A stretch of DNA of 64,000 nt, from the NCBI GenBank assembly GCA_946478845.1, contig CAMLDI010000005.1, positions 49,921-113,920 of the forward strand, written 5' to 3'. Made by a program: the position numbers and the translations under genes. The DNA comes from an uncultured Paenibacillaceae bacterium (GTDB lineage Bacteria > Bacillota > Bacilli > Aneurinibacillales > Aneurinibacillaceae). Every line of letters begins with the position of its first letter. Position 1 is the stretch's first letter. Positions 54,701 to 63,077 of the stretch are shown in pieces. The notes beneath the pieces are model-generated. The model was not told the DNA's origin. It did no database searches and worked only from the letters and a program-made list of their open reading frames with translations.

Positions 54701-56218
54701 AATAGCAGGGTTGGTTACAACTGCAACGCTTTCTTTAATGAAGTCAGTAATGTTTTGGCGTTCTTCATTGATGGCAGCTAATGGAGCATCATGTCCAAGA
54801 GAACGGATAGGCTCTGCACCATTAGAAGCCATTTGCTCTACCATTTGAATATGTTCCCGTTCCCAACCAAAAGCTGAATATTGCTGGTTCGTAACAGTTT
54901 CAATATCTTCGTAAGGAACTTTAGCAGCTTCGAATTGGGTAAACTCTAGATGCTTCCCAAATCCTTTGAAGTCTACACGAGCAGAAGCGCGTTGGTAAAC
55001 AAGCTCTTGCAATTCATGGTGAGATAGGACTTTAATTGGATGCCCTGGGTTTAATTGAACCCCAATTTTTTCTCCCGGAGCTAAAGGCTTTGGTTCGCTA
55101 ACCATTTCGTATACAGGAATAACCCCTTGCTCAGATGAGAAATATAAGGATGTTTTGCTTTCAACCATCCATACAGGACGAAGGCCAAGAGCATCTACAC
55201 CAAATACACACTCATTGGCATAGCGGGAAACAATCCCAGCAGGCCCTTGAGAAAAATGTCCCCAGGTTTGGCGGTAGTAAGCATATAAATCCTGAAGTTC
55301 AGGGCGAAGGTTTTTCATTTCATTAATGATCGGCGGGAAAAGGTTTTCCATAGCCTCGAATAGGGATAAACCATAACGGTGGATCATGTTTTCAACATTA
55401 CGGTTCATATTTTGGGAGTCACTGCCCCCATCTACCAGGTCAACACCAAGCATTTGACCTTCATCTTCTAATTTACGGATGGTGTTAATTTCCCCGTTAT
55501 GTCCAAGAATGGTAAAAGGTTGCACCCGAAAAAAGTTAGACAGGGTGTTAGTAGAATAACGGTTATGGCCAACAGTAACAGAAGAAGCGAATTCCGGTTG
55601 TTGAATGTCCTGGAAGTATTCTGGAAGAATATTGGCTGCTCCCATTACTTTATAAGATGCACTGTGATTGCTTAATGAAGCAACATGGACATTGTGTTTC
55701 TTTTCAATGGCAATCAATAATTCAAAGAGAACGTTCTCAGTTTTAGCTGTACCTTTATATTCACAGGCTAATTGCCAAAAAATTGGTTCATCAGCCCGTC
55801 CGTTTTTGCCAAGAACTTCACTGTTTACTGCCCGAGCTTGTTCAAGCTCAATGGTTAAATTGGATTCTGCAAACATTTTACGGATGTCATTCATCACGTC
55901 AGACCCGTTATGTCCTTTAGTAGGAACAAAGATGTGAGAAACAGTAAACGTTGGAGAATAAGCAAGATCTGCTGATTTAGATGCAGCAGCTAATTTTTTG
56001 GCCCAGAGATCACGGGGAATATCTGTTAAAATCCCGCATCCATCTCCTTCACCGTCAATAAAACCAGAGCGATGTTCCATTTTTATAAGGGCATCAATAA
56101 TTTTCCCAATATTATCGCGGCTTGGTTTTCCATCCTTTTCTACAATAGCAACGATCCCACAGCTATCATGTTCTTCCATGAGATGATTTTGGAAAAGGCC
56201 GAAATCAACTTTCTTCAT
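51731..56218 (-). CDS. gltB: Glutamate synthase large subunit
   Basis: Transfers the amide of glutamine to 2-oxoglutarate. A 1495-residue multidomain protein: glutaminase domain with catalytic Cys20 exposed after removal of 19 residues (HDS-CGIVAIVEKDG), central domain, FMN/synthase domain with VSLNGEGGEIKDMLGKYPKS, QGAKPGEGGHLPGRKV and the 3Fe-4S cysteines CTTCRGCHLDTC, and the C-terminal GXGXG beta-helix. No small subunit gene (gltD) is adjacent: neighbours are mtnX and hemL. It may pair with a distant GltD or use ferredoxin. The start and its unusual ribosome site are described at 56219-56251. Confidence 0.93.
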   Translation of the reverse strand: MKKVDFGLFQNHLMEEHDSCGIVAIVEKDGKPSRDNIGKIIDALIKMEHRSGFIDGEGDGCGILTDIPRDLWAKKLAAASKSADLAYSPTFTVSHIFVPTKGHNGSDVMNDIRKMFAESNLTIELEQARAVNSEVLGKNGRADEPIFWQLACEYKGTAKTENVLFELLIAIEKKHNVHVASLSNHSASYKVMGAANILPEYFQDIQQPEFASSVTVGHNRYSTNTLSNFFRVQPFTILGHNGEINTIRKLEDEGQMLGVDLVDGGSDSQNMNRNVENMIHRYGLSLFEAMENLFPPIINEMKNLRPELQDLYAYYRQTWGHFSQGPAGIVSRYANECVFGVDALGLRPVWMVESKTSLYFSSEQGVIPVYEMVSEPKPLAPGEKIGVQLNPGHPIKVLSHHELQELVYQRASARVDFKGFGKHLEFTQFEAAKVPYEDIETVTNQQYSAFGWEREHIQMVEQMASNGAEPIRSLGHDAPLAAINEERQNITDFIKESVAVVTNPAIDREREMEHFSTRVILGGRPAFYPNGKAEDSIELPSPLLVEGKSLQELAESLHTLTLEQLMEHYANQGQASIIPMFFGENETIPEALDRIANDAIQAVEKGARILLLDDSLVHQDHKYFIDPHLVVAKLDSALKNHEVKGVANLRRQSSLVLRSGAIRSLHDLAIAFGLGADAVSPYLLFATVFGKEGTKSVENLYTSLNKGLEKVISTIGIHELRGYARLFSSIGLHKEVADVLGIVNFCGSENAGTSFKNLEEDSRTRYEDYAKENAKPAKLFHLWPRIWKSISEVANGALPYKDFSAKLLEQETNNPVAIRHLMDLKKAEKATDIEKVDITINDHDFPFIIASMSFGSQNEIPFRAYAEAADQLNIVSLNGEGGEIKDMLGKYPKSRGQQVASGRFGVNIELANSTNLLEIKIGQGAKPGEGGHLPGRKVTAKIAAARNATIGSDLISPSNNHDIYSIEDLAQIITELKTANAKAKVCVKVPIVPNIGTIAVGIAKAGADYITLSGFDGGTGAARVHAIQHVGLPVEIGVKAAHTALIEAGLRDNVEIWADGGVKSGLDVMKLILLGANRIGFGTLAMLAVGCTTCRGCHLDTCHVGIATQIESEEEAKEHGLRRFVPRVLDRSIENLKRLFTSIGEEVKQLTAELGAERLQDLVGRADLMKQARGLEKMDLSYMLANASFPYEPVKVESKVLAGIGGESVIEADPYASPNAPINETFTNVLSDQRVLGSRYSGARVKPHLDGSYVNLPEVQLTFDNGCVPGNGLAAFNAEGVNILVKGGAQDGVGKTGFGGRIAIMKSPNANGEFINGSVGKSFAYGAQKGLFIVQGNADARACIRLSGADVIFGGEISEPINDELAGIGARANIKGFAFEYMTNGRAVVLGDPGPWMCSGMTGGTIYLLLNPEMGLDEAAIKRRIAKAAKVSLLPLNLKGKEDLNDLLGEYIAELKATGQENKANEIQGLLEHAEQHFIMLTPTKEQADPSIATE

Positions 56219-56251
56219 CGTATTGGGTCAGTTGGACTGACCTTCACCTCC
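56219..56251 (-). promoter_or_regulatory. gltB ribosome site with hairpin spacer
   Basis: The only Shine-Dalgarno, GGAGGTG (56245-56251 on the reverse strand), is 26 nt from the ATG. Between them lies a perfect 7-bp hairpin, GGTCAGT-CCA-ACTGACC (56226-56242). Folding removes 17 nt and leaves AA plus CAATACG, an effective spacing of 9 nt. An in-frame TGA in the hairpin rules out an upstream start. Confidence 0.6.
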
Positions 56252-56300
56252 GGTTTTTCTTTTTTAAACATTTTCTCTCATTTTAAAAAATATATAGGGG

Positions 56301-56356
56301 GCAAGGAACAAAATCTGAACGTTTATATTTTTTTTAGGATTATTGTTCGCCCTTGC
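56301..56356 (-). promoter_or_regulatory. Inverted repeat in the gltB leader, possible attenuator
   Basis: GCAAGG and AACAA (56301-56311) pair with TTGTT and CCTTGC (56343-56356) across a 31-nt loop, one side having three extra bases. On the gltB transcript the hairpin is followed by CCCCTATATATTTTTT, so it could end or pause transcription. Confidence 0.3.
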
Positions 56357-56624
56357 TTTCGAATAATTTAGAAAAAATAAAATAAAGATAATTAACAGAA
56401 TAACATAAGATATCTACCAATTCAATGGAAAATGTTTAAATATTCACTTCCCAAAAACAGGGAAGAAAAGCTTACAAACAGGTAAATTCATGAAAGAAAT
56501 TTCACAAACTATCAAATAAAACGAACATTTTACTTGAAATTACAATTTAATGTTCGGAATAACTATATCTTATTTTATCTGGCACTAAATTGTAAAGTGA
56601 AAAAACCATAGTTTTATCAAGAAA

Positions 56625-56641
56625 TGTTAAAAAAACTTACA
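56625..56641. promoter_or_regulatory. GlnR/TnrA-like site upstream of gltB
   Basis: TGTTAAAAAAACTTACA fits TGTNA-N7-TNACA, the nitrogen-regulator motif of Bacillus. It lies 407 bp before the gltB ATG, just behind the hemL terminator. Confidence 0.45.
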
Positions 56642-56656
56642 TACAATCTATAATTA

Positions 56657-56664
56657 GATTTTAA
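56657..56664. other. Rest of the 516-bp gltB-hemL intergenic region
   Basis: Between 56219 and 56734 there is no gene. The region holds the ribosome-site hairpin, the inverted repeat at 56301-56356, a spaced dyad CGAACATT/AATGTTCG at 56522-56556, the GlnR/TnrA-like site and the hemL terminator. I could not settle the gltB promoter; the sequence is very A/T-rich with many weak matches. Confidence 0.4.
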
Positions 56665-56696
56665 AAAAAAGGTATGGAATAATCCATACCTTTTTT
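56665..56696 (-). terminator. Terminator downstream of hemL
   Basis: Fourteen-bp stem AAAAAAGGTATGGA/TCCATACCTTTTTT with an ATAA loop. Confidence 0.92.
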
Positions 56697-56734
56697 AGAT
56701 GAATTCATGCTGCGAATTAGATGAATAAATATTC

Positions 56735-58027
56735 CTATTTATGCATTTTTATAAAAGCTTTTTCTGCAGCTTGAATTGTTCGTAAAATATCTGCTTCAGT
56801 GTGGGCTGTGGTAATAAACCAAGCTTCATATTTAGAAGGAGCTAAACAAATACCTTCTTTGAGAATATTGCGGAAGAACGCTGCAAAAGCTTCTCCGTCA
56901 GTAGCTTTTGCATCTTCGTAATTTTTTACTTGTTGATTGGTAAAATACATGGCGAGGGCACCTTTTACACGGTTAATGGTAACAGAGACTCCGGCTTTAT
57001 TTGCGACCTTTAGAAGACCTTCTTCTAATAAAGCACCTAAACGGTCAAGTTCCTCGTAAACACCAGGTTGTTCTAAAACTTCCAGGCAGGCAATTCCAGT
57101 GCGAATAGATGCCGGGTTTCCGGCATGGGTTCCTGCCTGGTAGGCAGGACCTAGTGGGGCTACAGTTTCCATGATATCTTTACGCCCGCCATAAGCGCCA
57201 ATTGGAAGACCTCCACCAATAATTTTGCCCAGGGCGGTAAGGTCAGGGGTAACACCTAATAAATTTTGCGCTCCCCCGTACATAAATCGGAAAGCAGTGA
57301 TTACTTCATCATAAATAACCAGGGCACCTGCTTCATGGGTTATGCGGTTCACTTCTTCGAGGAAACCTGTGTTCGGTGAGACGATGCCAAAGTTTCCAAC
57401 AATGGGTTCAACAAGCACGGCTGCAATTTGATCACCCCATTTATTTATTGCTTCAGCAAAGGTTTCTAAATTATTATAAGGAACCGTAATCACTTCATTG
57501 GCGATGGATTGGGGAATTCCAGCACTATCGGGTATGCCCAGAGTAGAAGGGCCGGAACCCGCAGCAACTAACACAAGGTCTGAATGTCCGTGGTAGCATC
57601 CGGCAAATTTTAATATTTTATTTCTTCCTGTATACGCTCGGGCTACTCTTATGGTAGTCATGACTGCTTCTGTTCCTGAATTGTTAAAACGGATTTTTTC
57701 CATGGAAGGGATGGCCTGTTGTATTTTTTTTGCAAACAGGGTTTCCCATGGTGTAGGAGTTCCGTATAATGTTCCGTTTTTTGCGGCTTCTGTAATGGCA
57801 TTGGTTACGTGGGGGTGTGCATGTCCTGTAATAATTGGCCCGTATGCGGCTAAATAGTCTATGTATTGATTTCCATCTACATCCCAAAAATAAGCGCCCT
57901 TGGCTCTTTCCATTGTGATGGGAGTTCCACCGCCTACGGCTTTGAAGGAACGGGAAGGGCTATTTACACCGCCAACAATCACTGCTTGAGCTTCCTTATA
58001 ATATTGTTCAGATTTACTGATATTCAT
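56735..58027 (-). CDS. hemL: Glutamate-1-semialdehyde 2,1-aminomutase
   Basis: PLP enzyme of tetrapyrrole synthesis that converts glutamate-1-semialdehyde to 5-aminolevulinate. It has 430 residues: [61 protein letters not shown], and the PLP lysine in [20 protein letters not shown]. subtilis has two paralogs; the gsaB copy lies between ygaD and bcp, and this gene has the same neighbours, so it probably corresponds to gsaB. Confidence 0.92.
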   Translation of the reverse strand: MNISKSEQYYKEAQAVIVGGVNSPSRSFKAVGGGTPITMERAKGAYFWDVDGNQYIDYLAAYGPIITGHAHPHVTNAITEAAKNGTLYGTPTPWETLFAKKIQQAIPSMEKIRFNNSGTEAVMTTIRVARAYTGRNKILKFAGCYHGHSDLVLVAAGSGPSTLGIPDSAGIPQSIANEVITVPYNNLETFAEAINKWGDQIAAVLVEPIVGNFGIVSPNTGFLEEVNRITHEAGALVIYDEVITAFRFMYGGAQNLLGVTPDLTALGKIIGGGLPIGAYGGRKDIMETVAPLGPAYQAGTHAGNPASIRTGIACLEVLEQPGVYEELDRLGALLEEGLLKVANKAGVSVTINRVKGALAMYFTNQQVKNYEDAKATDGEAFAAFFRNILKEGICLAPSKYEAWFITTAHTEADILRTIQAAEKAFIKMHK

Positions 58028-58195
58028 TGAAATGCCTCCTAATCGATGTAAAGCTACATATTAATCTTAAAGATTTTTTTCCTGAAGTTGAAGGAAAATG
58101 TTTAGACCCTTGCAGACAAAAGTAGTTATAATAGATTAATACCTTCTTTGTGAAAGCAGTAGAAGGTTATTACTATTTATGGAGGTAAACAGTTA

Positions 58196-59203
58196 ATGTT
58201 GCGGATTGAGGCCAGGGGACTCACGAAGGAGTTTAAATCTTATAAAAGTCGCAGTGGCCTTATGGGGGCTTTTCGCGATTTGTTTAGTCGGAATTATATG
58301 AATATAATGGCTGTTGATGCTATTGATTTAACGATTAACGAGGGTGAAATGGTAGGGTATATTGGTGAAAATGGTGCAGGAAAATCGACGACCATTAAAA
58401 TGCTGACAGGAATTTTAAAGCCTACCTCAGGTTTTTTAAGAGTTAATAACATGGATCCACACCGGGAACGGGAAAATTTTGTTAAAACCATCGGAGTTGT
58501 TTTTGGGCAAAGGAGTCAACTATGGTGGGATATTGCTGTGCAAGAATCATTCACGTTATTGAAAAAAGTATATCGCGTGTCTGATGCCCAATATAAAAAT
58601 CATATGGAACACGTTATTGATGTGCTGGAGATAGAGGATTTATTAGCGAGACCTGTACGGAAATTAAGTCTTGGGCAACGGATGCGCTGTGAATTGGCGG
58701 CAGCCCTAATCCACAATCCTGCCCTTTTATTTTTGGATGAACCCACTATTGGCCTTGATGTACTGGTAAAAATGAAGATTCGCGATTTTTTAAAGGAAAT
58801 GAATAAGGAATATGGCACCACGGTATTATTAACAACCCATGACCTATCTGATATAGAAGCCTTATGTTCAAGAGTGGTTATGCTTGATGAAGGGAAAATC
58901 ATTTATGATGGGGAACTGAACAAACTAAGAGATCAAATGGGCAGCAAAAAAGCGGTGTATATTGATTTCCCTTATGCTGTGCCCTTAGAGAAATTAGAGA
59001 GTGTAACCCATGGGTTGCCTGTAACTTGGTCACAAATTCATCCTATGAAATACAGGGCAGTTTTCCCGAATGAAGATTTATCTGTATCCCATTTGCTAGG
59101 GGCGATAATCCCGAATTTTGAAGTAACCGACCTTTCTATTGAAACGATGACCACAGAAGAAGTGGTGCGAAAAATTTATGAGGAAGGCTTTGCTCATGTT
59201 TAG
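58196..59203 (+). CDS. ABC-2 exporter ATP-binding protein
   Basis: A 335-residue ATPase of the daunorubicin/YadG-like group: Walker A GYIGENGAGKSTTIKMLTG, FGQRSQLWWDIAVQ (typical of this subfamily), signature LSLGQRMRCELAAALIHNP, Walker B LLFLDEPTIGLD and LTTHDLSDIE. Its partners are the two permeases that follow, forming a three-gene operon with short overlaps. The ATG follows GGAGG. The substrate is unknown; drugs, viologens and peptides are possible. Confidence 0.85.
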   Translation: MLRIEARGLTKEFKSYKSRSGLMGAFRDLFSRNYMNIMAVDAIDLTINEGEMVGYIGENGAGKSTTIKMLTGILKPTSGFLRVNNMDPHRERENFVKTIGVVFGQRSQLWWDIAVQESFTLLKKVYRVSDAQYKNHMEHVIDVLEIEDLLARPVRKLSLGQRMRCELAAALIHNPALLFLDEPTIGLDVLVKMKIRDFLKEMNKEYGTTVLLTTHDLSDIEALCSRVVMLDEGKIIYDGELNKLRDQMGSKKAVYIDFPYAVPLEKLESVTHGLPVTWSQIHPMKYRAVFPNEDLSVSHLLGAIIPNFEVTDLSIETMTTEEVVRKIYEEGFAHV

Positions 59204-59990
59204 CATGTACTTGGAAATGATTCGAATTCGTTTTCTAATGATGTTAGCCTATCGGGTGAATTATTATAGCGGGATTGCAGTTTATAGCATTAATATTGGT
59301 GCCTATTATTTTTTGTGGAATGGGATTTATGGGGATAAGGTGACTATGGGAGGGCTTACAGCTTTACAAATGGTCACTTATGTATCTATTAGCTGGATGG
59401 CAAGGGCTTTTTATTTTAATAATATTGACCAGGAAATGGCCCAAGAGGTAAAGGAAGGAAAGGTAGCCATTGAATTAATCCGGCCTTATCATTATTTGGC
59501 GACAAAAATCATGCAAGCAATGGGGGAAGGGCTTTTTCGCCTGCTCTTTTTCTCTTTGCCTGGTATGATTATTCTTGCTTTCTTTTTTCCTATTCAATTT
59601 CCTAATCAGAGTTCTATTTGGGGTTGGTATGCTATTAGCCTATTTTTTAGTTTTTTTATCAATACCCAAATTAATCTAATAACCGGCTTGCTTTCTTTTT
59701 TCTTTTATAACAACGAAGGCCTTATGAGGGCGAAACGTGTATTCGTTGATTTATTTTCTGGTTTGATTTTACCAATCAGTTTTTATCCAGAGTGGGGACA
59801 GGCAATATTAAAGTATTTGCCTTTTCAAGCTATTAGTTATTTGCCGGGAATGATTTTTACTGGCGGGGTAGAAGGTACCCAAATTTATCTCTTTTTAGGT
59901 CAACAGTTTCTCTGGGTTTTTATTTTATGGATTCCCATTGGGTTGCTCTGGTGGCAAGCAAAGAAAAATCTAGTCATACAGGGCGGGTGA
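59196..59990 (+). CDS. ABC-2 family permease 1 (DUF990-like)
   Basis: A 264-residue membrane protein with six hydrophobic segments. MEIRxRFLMMLAYRVNYY-like start (MIRIRFLMMLAYRVNYYSG), WMARAFYFNNIDQEMAQEVK, GKVAIELIRPYHYLATKIMQ and the end with LYPEWGQAILKYLPFQ-like FYPEWGQAILKYLPFQAISY fit the ABC-2 permeases of this exporter type. It overlaps the ATPase gene by 8 bp; GAGGAAGG lies 10 bases before the ATG. It pairs with permease 2. Confidence 0.78.
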   Translation: MFSMYLEMIRIRFLMMLAYRVNYYSGIAVYSINIGAYYFLWNGIYGDKVTMGGLTALQMVTYVSISWMARAFYFNNIDQEMAQEVKEGKVAIELIRPYHYLATKIMQAMGEGLFRLLFFSLPGMIILAFFFPIQFPNQSSIWGWYAISLFFSFFINTQINLITGLLSFFFYNNEGLMRAKRVFVDLFSGLILPISFYPEWGQAILKYLPFQAISYLPGMIFTGGVEGTQIYLFLGQQFLWVFILWIPIGLLWWQAKKNLVIQGG

Positions 59991-59995
59991 TAATA

Positions 59996-60781
59996 ATGCA
60001 TTATCTTTCTTTATTTTGGTATTATATGAAGCAATATTTTAAAAGCCGAATGGAATACCGTACAGACCTGTTAAATGGAGTTTTTTCTGATTTAATATTT
60101 CAGGCCACTAATTTAGTCTTTATTCTTGTTGTTTTTCAACATATAACCTTTTTAGAAGGTTGGAATAAAAATGAAATTCTTTTTATTTATGGGTTCTTTC
60201 TTGTGCCCTATGCGGTATTTGGGACCTTTTTTAATCTATGGAATTTTCAGGAGAGGTATATTATTAAAGGTGAGATGGATCGAGTTTTAACTCGTCCAGC
60301 CCATAACTTGTTTCAAGTTATGTTAGAAACGATGGATCCTCCCTCGCTCCTTGGGGCAATCACTGGTGTGGTGATTATGGGGTATGCTGTTTTTGATATG
60401 GGAATGGAATTGGCCTGGTATGATCCTCTTATCTTTGTTGGACTGGTCATTTCGGCTGTGTTGGTATACGGTGGTGTGTATACCGGAATCGCTGCTATTG
60501 GATTTTTTTCTGATTCTAAAACAGGGATTACACCGATGATATGGAATATTCAAAATTATGGGCGATATCCTGTGAACATTTATAATAAAGTGATTCAGTT
60601 TATCTTAACCTGGATTTTGCCATTTGCTTTTGTGGGTGTTTATCCATCTTCTTATTTTTTGAAAAAAGAAGAGTTTACTATTTACTTATACTTGACCCCT
60701 GTTATAGGCATTTTTTTCTTTTCGCTGGGTTTAGTAATTTGGAATATTGGAGTTAGAAACTATCGAGGGGCTGGCTCGTAA
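59996..60781 (+). CDS. ABC-2 family permease 2 (DUF990-like)
   Basis: A 261-residue membrane protein, about six hydrophobic segments. YYMKQYFKSRMEYRTDLLNG, YGFFLVPYAVFGTFFNLWNF, IKGEMDRVLTRPAHNLFQVM and YNKVIQFILTWILPFAFVGV are the family landmarks; LTRPAHNLFQ matches permease 1 IRPYHYLATK in position. The ATG at 59996 follows GGGTGA, five bases after the previous stop. It probably forms a heterodimer with permease 1. Confidence 0.8.
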   Translation: MHYLSLFWYYMKQYFKSRMEYRTDLLNGVFSDLIFQATNLVFILVVFQHITFLEGWNKNEILFIYGFFLVPYAVFGTFFNLWNFQERYIIKGEMDRVLTRPAHNLFQVMLETMDPPSLLGAITGVVIMGYAVFDMGMELAWYDPLIFVGLVISAVLVYGGVYTGIAAIGFFSDSKTGITPMIWNIQNYGRYPVNIYNKVIQFILTWILPFAFVGVYPSSYFLKKEEFTIYLYLTPVIGIFFFSLGLVIWNIGVRNYRGAGS

Positions 60782-60809
60782 AGAAAACGAATGTAAAGGA
60801 GATATTAAA

Positions 60810-61283
60810 ATGGATCAATTACAAATTGGACAGAAAGCACCTGATTTTACTTTGCCTGCAAGCAATGGAGAAAAGGTATTTCTCCATGATTTTATGGGAA
60901 AAAACGTGATTCTTTACTTTTACCCTAAAGATATGACTCCAGGTTGTACTACGGAAGCCTGTGATTTTCGTGATCAACATAGCCTTTTTGCCGATATGAA
61001 TACCATTATTTTAGGGGTAAGTACAGATTCATTAGATCGGCATCAAAAATTTATTGATAAATATGGCCTTCCTTTCTTGTTATTAGCTGATGAACAACAT
61101 GAGGCTTGTGAAAGTTATGGGGTCTGGAAGATGAAGAAGAATTTCGGAAAAGAATATATGGGGATTGAACGATCTACTTTTGTGATTAATAAAGAGGGAA
61201 TCCTTGTTAAAGAATGGCGTAAAGTAAAAGTAAAAGGGCATGTAGAAGAAGCAATCGCGTTTATTGAAGAAAATCTACAATAG
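60810..61283 (+). CDS. bcp: Thioredoxin-dependent thiol peroxidase (Bcp/PrxQ)
   Basis: Reduces peroxides with thioredoxin. A 157-residue peroxiredoxin: QKAPDFTLPASNGEKVFLHD, LYFYPKDMTPGCTTEACDFR with the peroxidatic Cys and a second Cys five residues later, VSTDSLDRHQKFIDKYGLPF and ERSTFVINKEGIL. Its place three genes after hemL corresponds to ygaF (bcp) in B. subtilis. The ATG at 60810 has AAAGGAGA before it. Confidence 0.92.
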   Translation: MDQLQIGQKAPDFTLPASNGEKVFLHDFMGKNVILYFYPKDMTPGCTTEACDFRDQHSLFADMNTIILGVSTDSLDRHQKFIDKYGLPFLLLADEQHEACESYGVWKMKKNFGKEYMGIERSTFVINKEGILVKEWRKVKVKGHVEEAIAFIEENLQ

Positions 61284-61309
61284 TAAATAGGATAATTAGG
61301 GGGAATAAA

Positions 61310-62077
61310 ATGGGAAATTCCCATTATGATTGGCCTGATTATTATGATATTGTTTCATGTGGCTTAGACCATGATGTTGAATTTTATGTGAATCTTGCTC
61401 AGGAAGCGGATGGGAAAATTCTTGAACTTGGTTGCGGTACAGGGAGGGTAACAATTCCTATAGCCATGTGCGAAAAAGAAATTATTGGCCTTGATGCCAG
61501 TCCTTTTATGTTGGATAAAGGGATACGAAAAGCGAAAATGGCTCGCATTGGAAGCCAGTTGCGATTTATTGAAGGGGATATGAGGGAATTTTGGTTAAAT
61601 GAAACCTTCTCCCTTGTTATTATTCCTTATCGCTCCTTCCTTCACTTACTCACCCTAAAGGAACAAATGGATACATTAACCAATATTTACCGCCATTTAC
61701 CTTCGGGAGGAGTCTTGGCTTTAAACGTGTTTGTACCGCAAATCAAGCATTTATATGAAGAAGATGACAATAGTTCTACCAGAGGGATTTATGAGATTCC
61801 TGGAAGTGAGGACCGTCTTGCAGTATGGGACTATACTCGATTTGATCATTTTATGCAAATTGCAGAGATTATTCGCCAATATGAAAGGCTAAATGTACAA
61901 GGTGAGGTGATTCAAAGGATTATCTCAACTTTACATATCCGTTATATCTATCCTTTTGAATTACATCATTTACTTAAACTTGCAGGCTTTAAAATTGTGC
62001 ATAAATATGGGGATTTTTATGGAAATCCATTTGGTCCTGAAAGTAAAGAGTTGATTATTGTGGCTCACAAGGAATAG
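61310..62077 (+). CDS. Class I SAM-dependent methyltransferase
   Basis: A 255-residue cytosolic enzyme. SAM-binding motif I is ILELGCGTGRVTIPIAM, motif II GLDASPFMLDKGIRKAK, motif III FIEGDMREFWLNETFSLVII. The C-terminal half (HLYEEDDNSSTRGIYEIPGS onward) is a substrate domain. Substrate unknown. The ATG follows GGGGGAATAAA, 27 bp after the bcp stop, so co-transcription is likely. Confidence 0.82.
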   Translation: MGNSHYDWPDYYDIVSCGLDHDVEFYVNLAQEADGKILELGCGTGRVTIPIAMCEKEIIGLDASPFMLDKGIRKAKMARIGSQLRFIEGDMREFWLNETFSLVIIPYRSFLHLLTLKEQMDTLTNIYRHLPSGGVLALNVFVPQIKHLYEEDDNSSTRGIYEIPGSEDRLAVWDYTRFDHFMQIAEIIRQYERLNVQGEVIQRIISTLHIRYIYPFELHHLLKLAGFKIVHKYGDFYGNPFGPESKELIIVAHKE

Positions 62078-62109
62078 CCTTTATGGATTAGAAAGGGAAG
62101 GGATGGAAA

Positions 62110-63063
62110 ATGAAAATAGTTTTCACCGCTAAGATAAGTGAGCGCCATCAAGAAAATCTTCGGCGCCAATTTGCCGGGCATTCTTTTTCTTTTTTTGCGT
62201 CTAAAGAAGAAGCGGGAGTTGAATTGGAGAGTGCAGATGTTTTAGTCACTTATGGTGAAGACTTAACTGAAGTGCATCTTAAACAGTATAAAAATCTAAA
62301 ATGGATTCAAGTATTGACAGCTGGTGTTGATAAGATGCCATTATCCTATCTAGTCCAATCCTCGATCCAATTAACAAATGTCAAAGGGATCCATAAAATT
62401 CCCATGGCGGAATATACTTTTGCTGCCATGCTTCAAATGGCAAGGAATCTTAATGATACCTTTCAAAAACAACAAAGCAAAAAATGGGATGCCAGGCTTC
62501 GCGTAGATGAATTATTTGATAAAACCCTTGGGATTGTTGGAGTAGGCGCCATAGGGGAAGAGATTGCAAGGCGGGCCAATGTATTTGGTATGAAAGTATT
62601 GGGAGTGACTCGTAGTGGCAGAGAAAATCTTTATTGTGAGAAAATGTTTACTCCTGAACAATTAAATCTATTTCTTCCCTTGTGTGATTATATTGTGATT
62701 ATTGTTCCTTCTACCAGGGATACTTTCCATTTGATTGGCAAAGATGAATTAAATTGTATGAAACCAACAGCAGTCTTCATCAATATTGCAAGGGGTTCCG
62801 TGGTTGATGAAGAAGCTTTAGTTGCCCATTTAAAAGATGGGAAAATTAAAGGAGCAGTTTTAGATGTATTTACAGAAGAACCTTTACCTGAGAATTCCCC
62901 TTTTTGGGAATTGGATAACTGTATTATTACCCCTCATGTATCAGGCCGTTCATCCCGTTATATTGAAAGAGCTTTAAAAGTATTCCGTGAGAATCTTGAG
63001 ATTTATCAATCTGGAAAGCAAAATCAGTTAAATAATATTGTTGATTGCGTAAAAGGTTATTAG
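62110..63063 (+). CDS. D-2-hydroxyacid dehydrogenase
   Basis: A 317-residue NAD-dependent oxidoreductase. The cofactor motif is TLGIVGVGAIGEEIARRANV; NIARGSVVDEEALVAHLKDG and VLDVFTEEPLPENSPFWELD hold the catalytic Arg and Glu, and ITPHVSG the His. A dehydrogenase such as hydroxypyruvate or phosphoglycerate reductase is possible; substrate unknown. It lies 32 bp after the methyltransferase and 14 bp before the ATR gene. Confidence 0.85.
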   Translation: MKIVFTAKISERHQENLRRQFAGHSFSFFASKEEAGVELESADVLVTYGEDLTEVHLKQYKNLKWIQVLTAGVDKMPLSYLVQSSIQLTNVKGIHKIPMAEYTFAAMLQMARNLNDTFQKQQSKKWDARLRVDELFDKTLGIVGVGAIGEEIARRANVFGMKVLGVTRSGRENLYCEKMFTPEQLNLFLPLCDYIVIIVPSTRDTFHLIGKDELNCMKPTAVFINIARGSVVDEEALVAHLKDGKIKGAVLDVFTEEPLPENSPFWELDNCIITPHVSGRSSRYIERALKVFRENLEIYQSGKQNQLNNIVDCVKGY

Positions 63064-63077
63064 GAGGAGGAACCATC

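Noticed and set aside
56522..56556. CGAACATT/AATGTTCG dyad as a LexA box
   Set aside because: The LexA half sites need a 4-bp gap; here the gap is about 19 bp. Left as an unassigned dyad.
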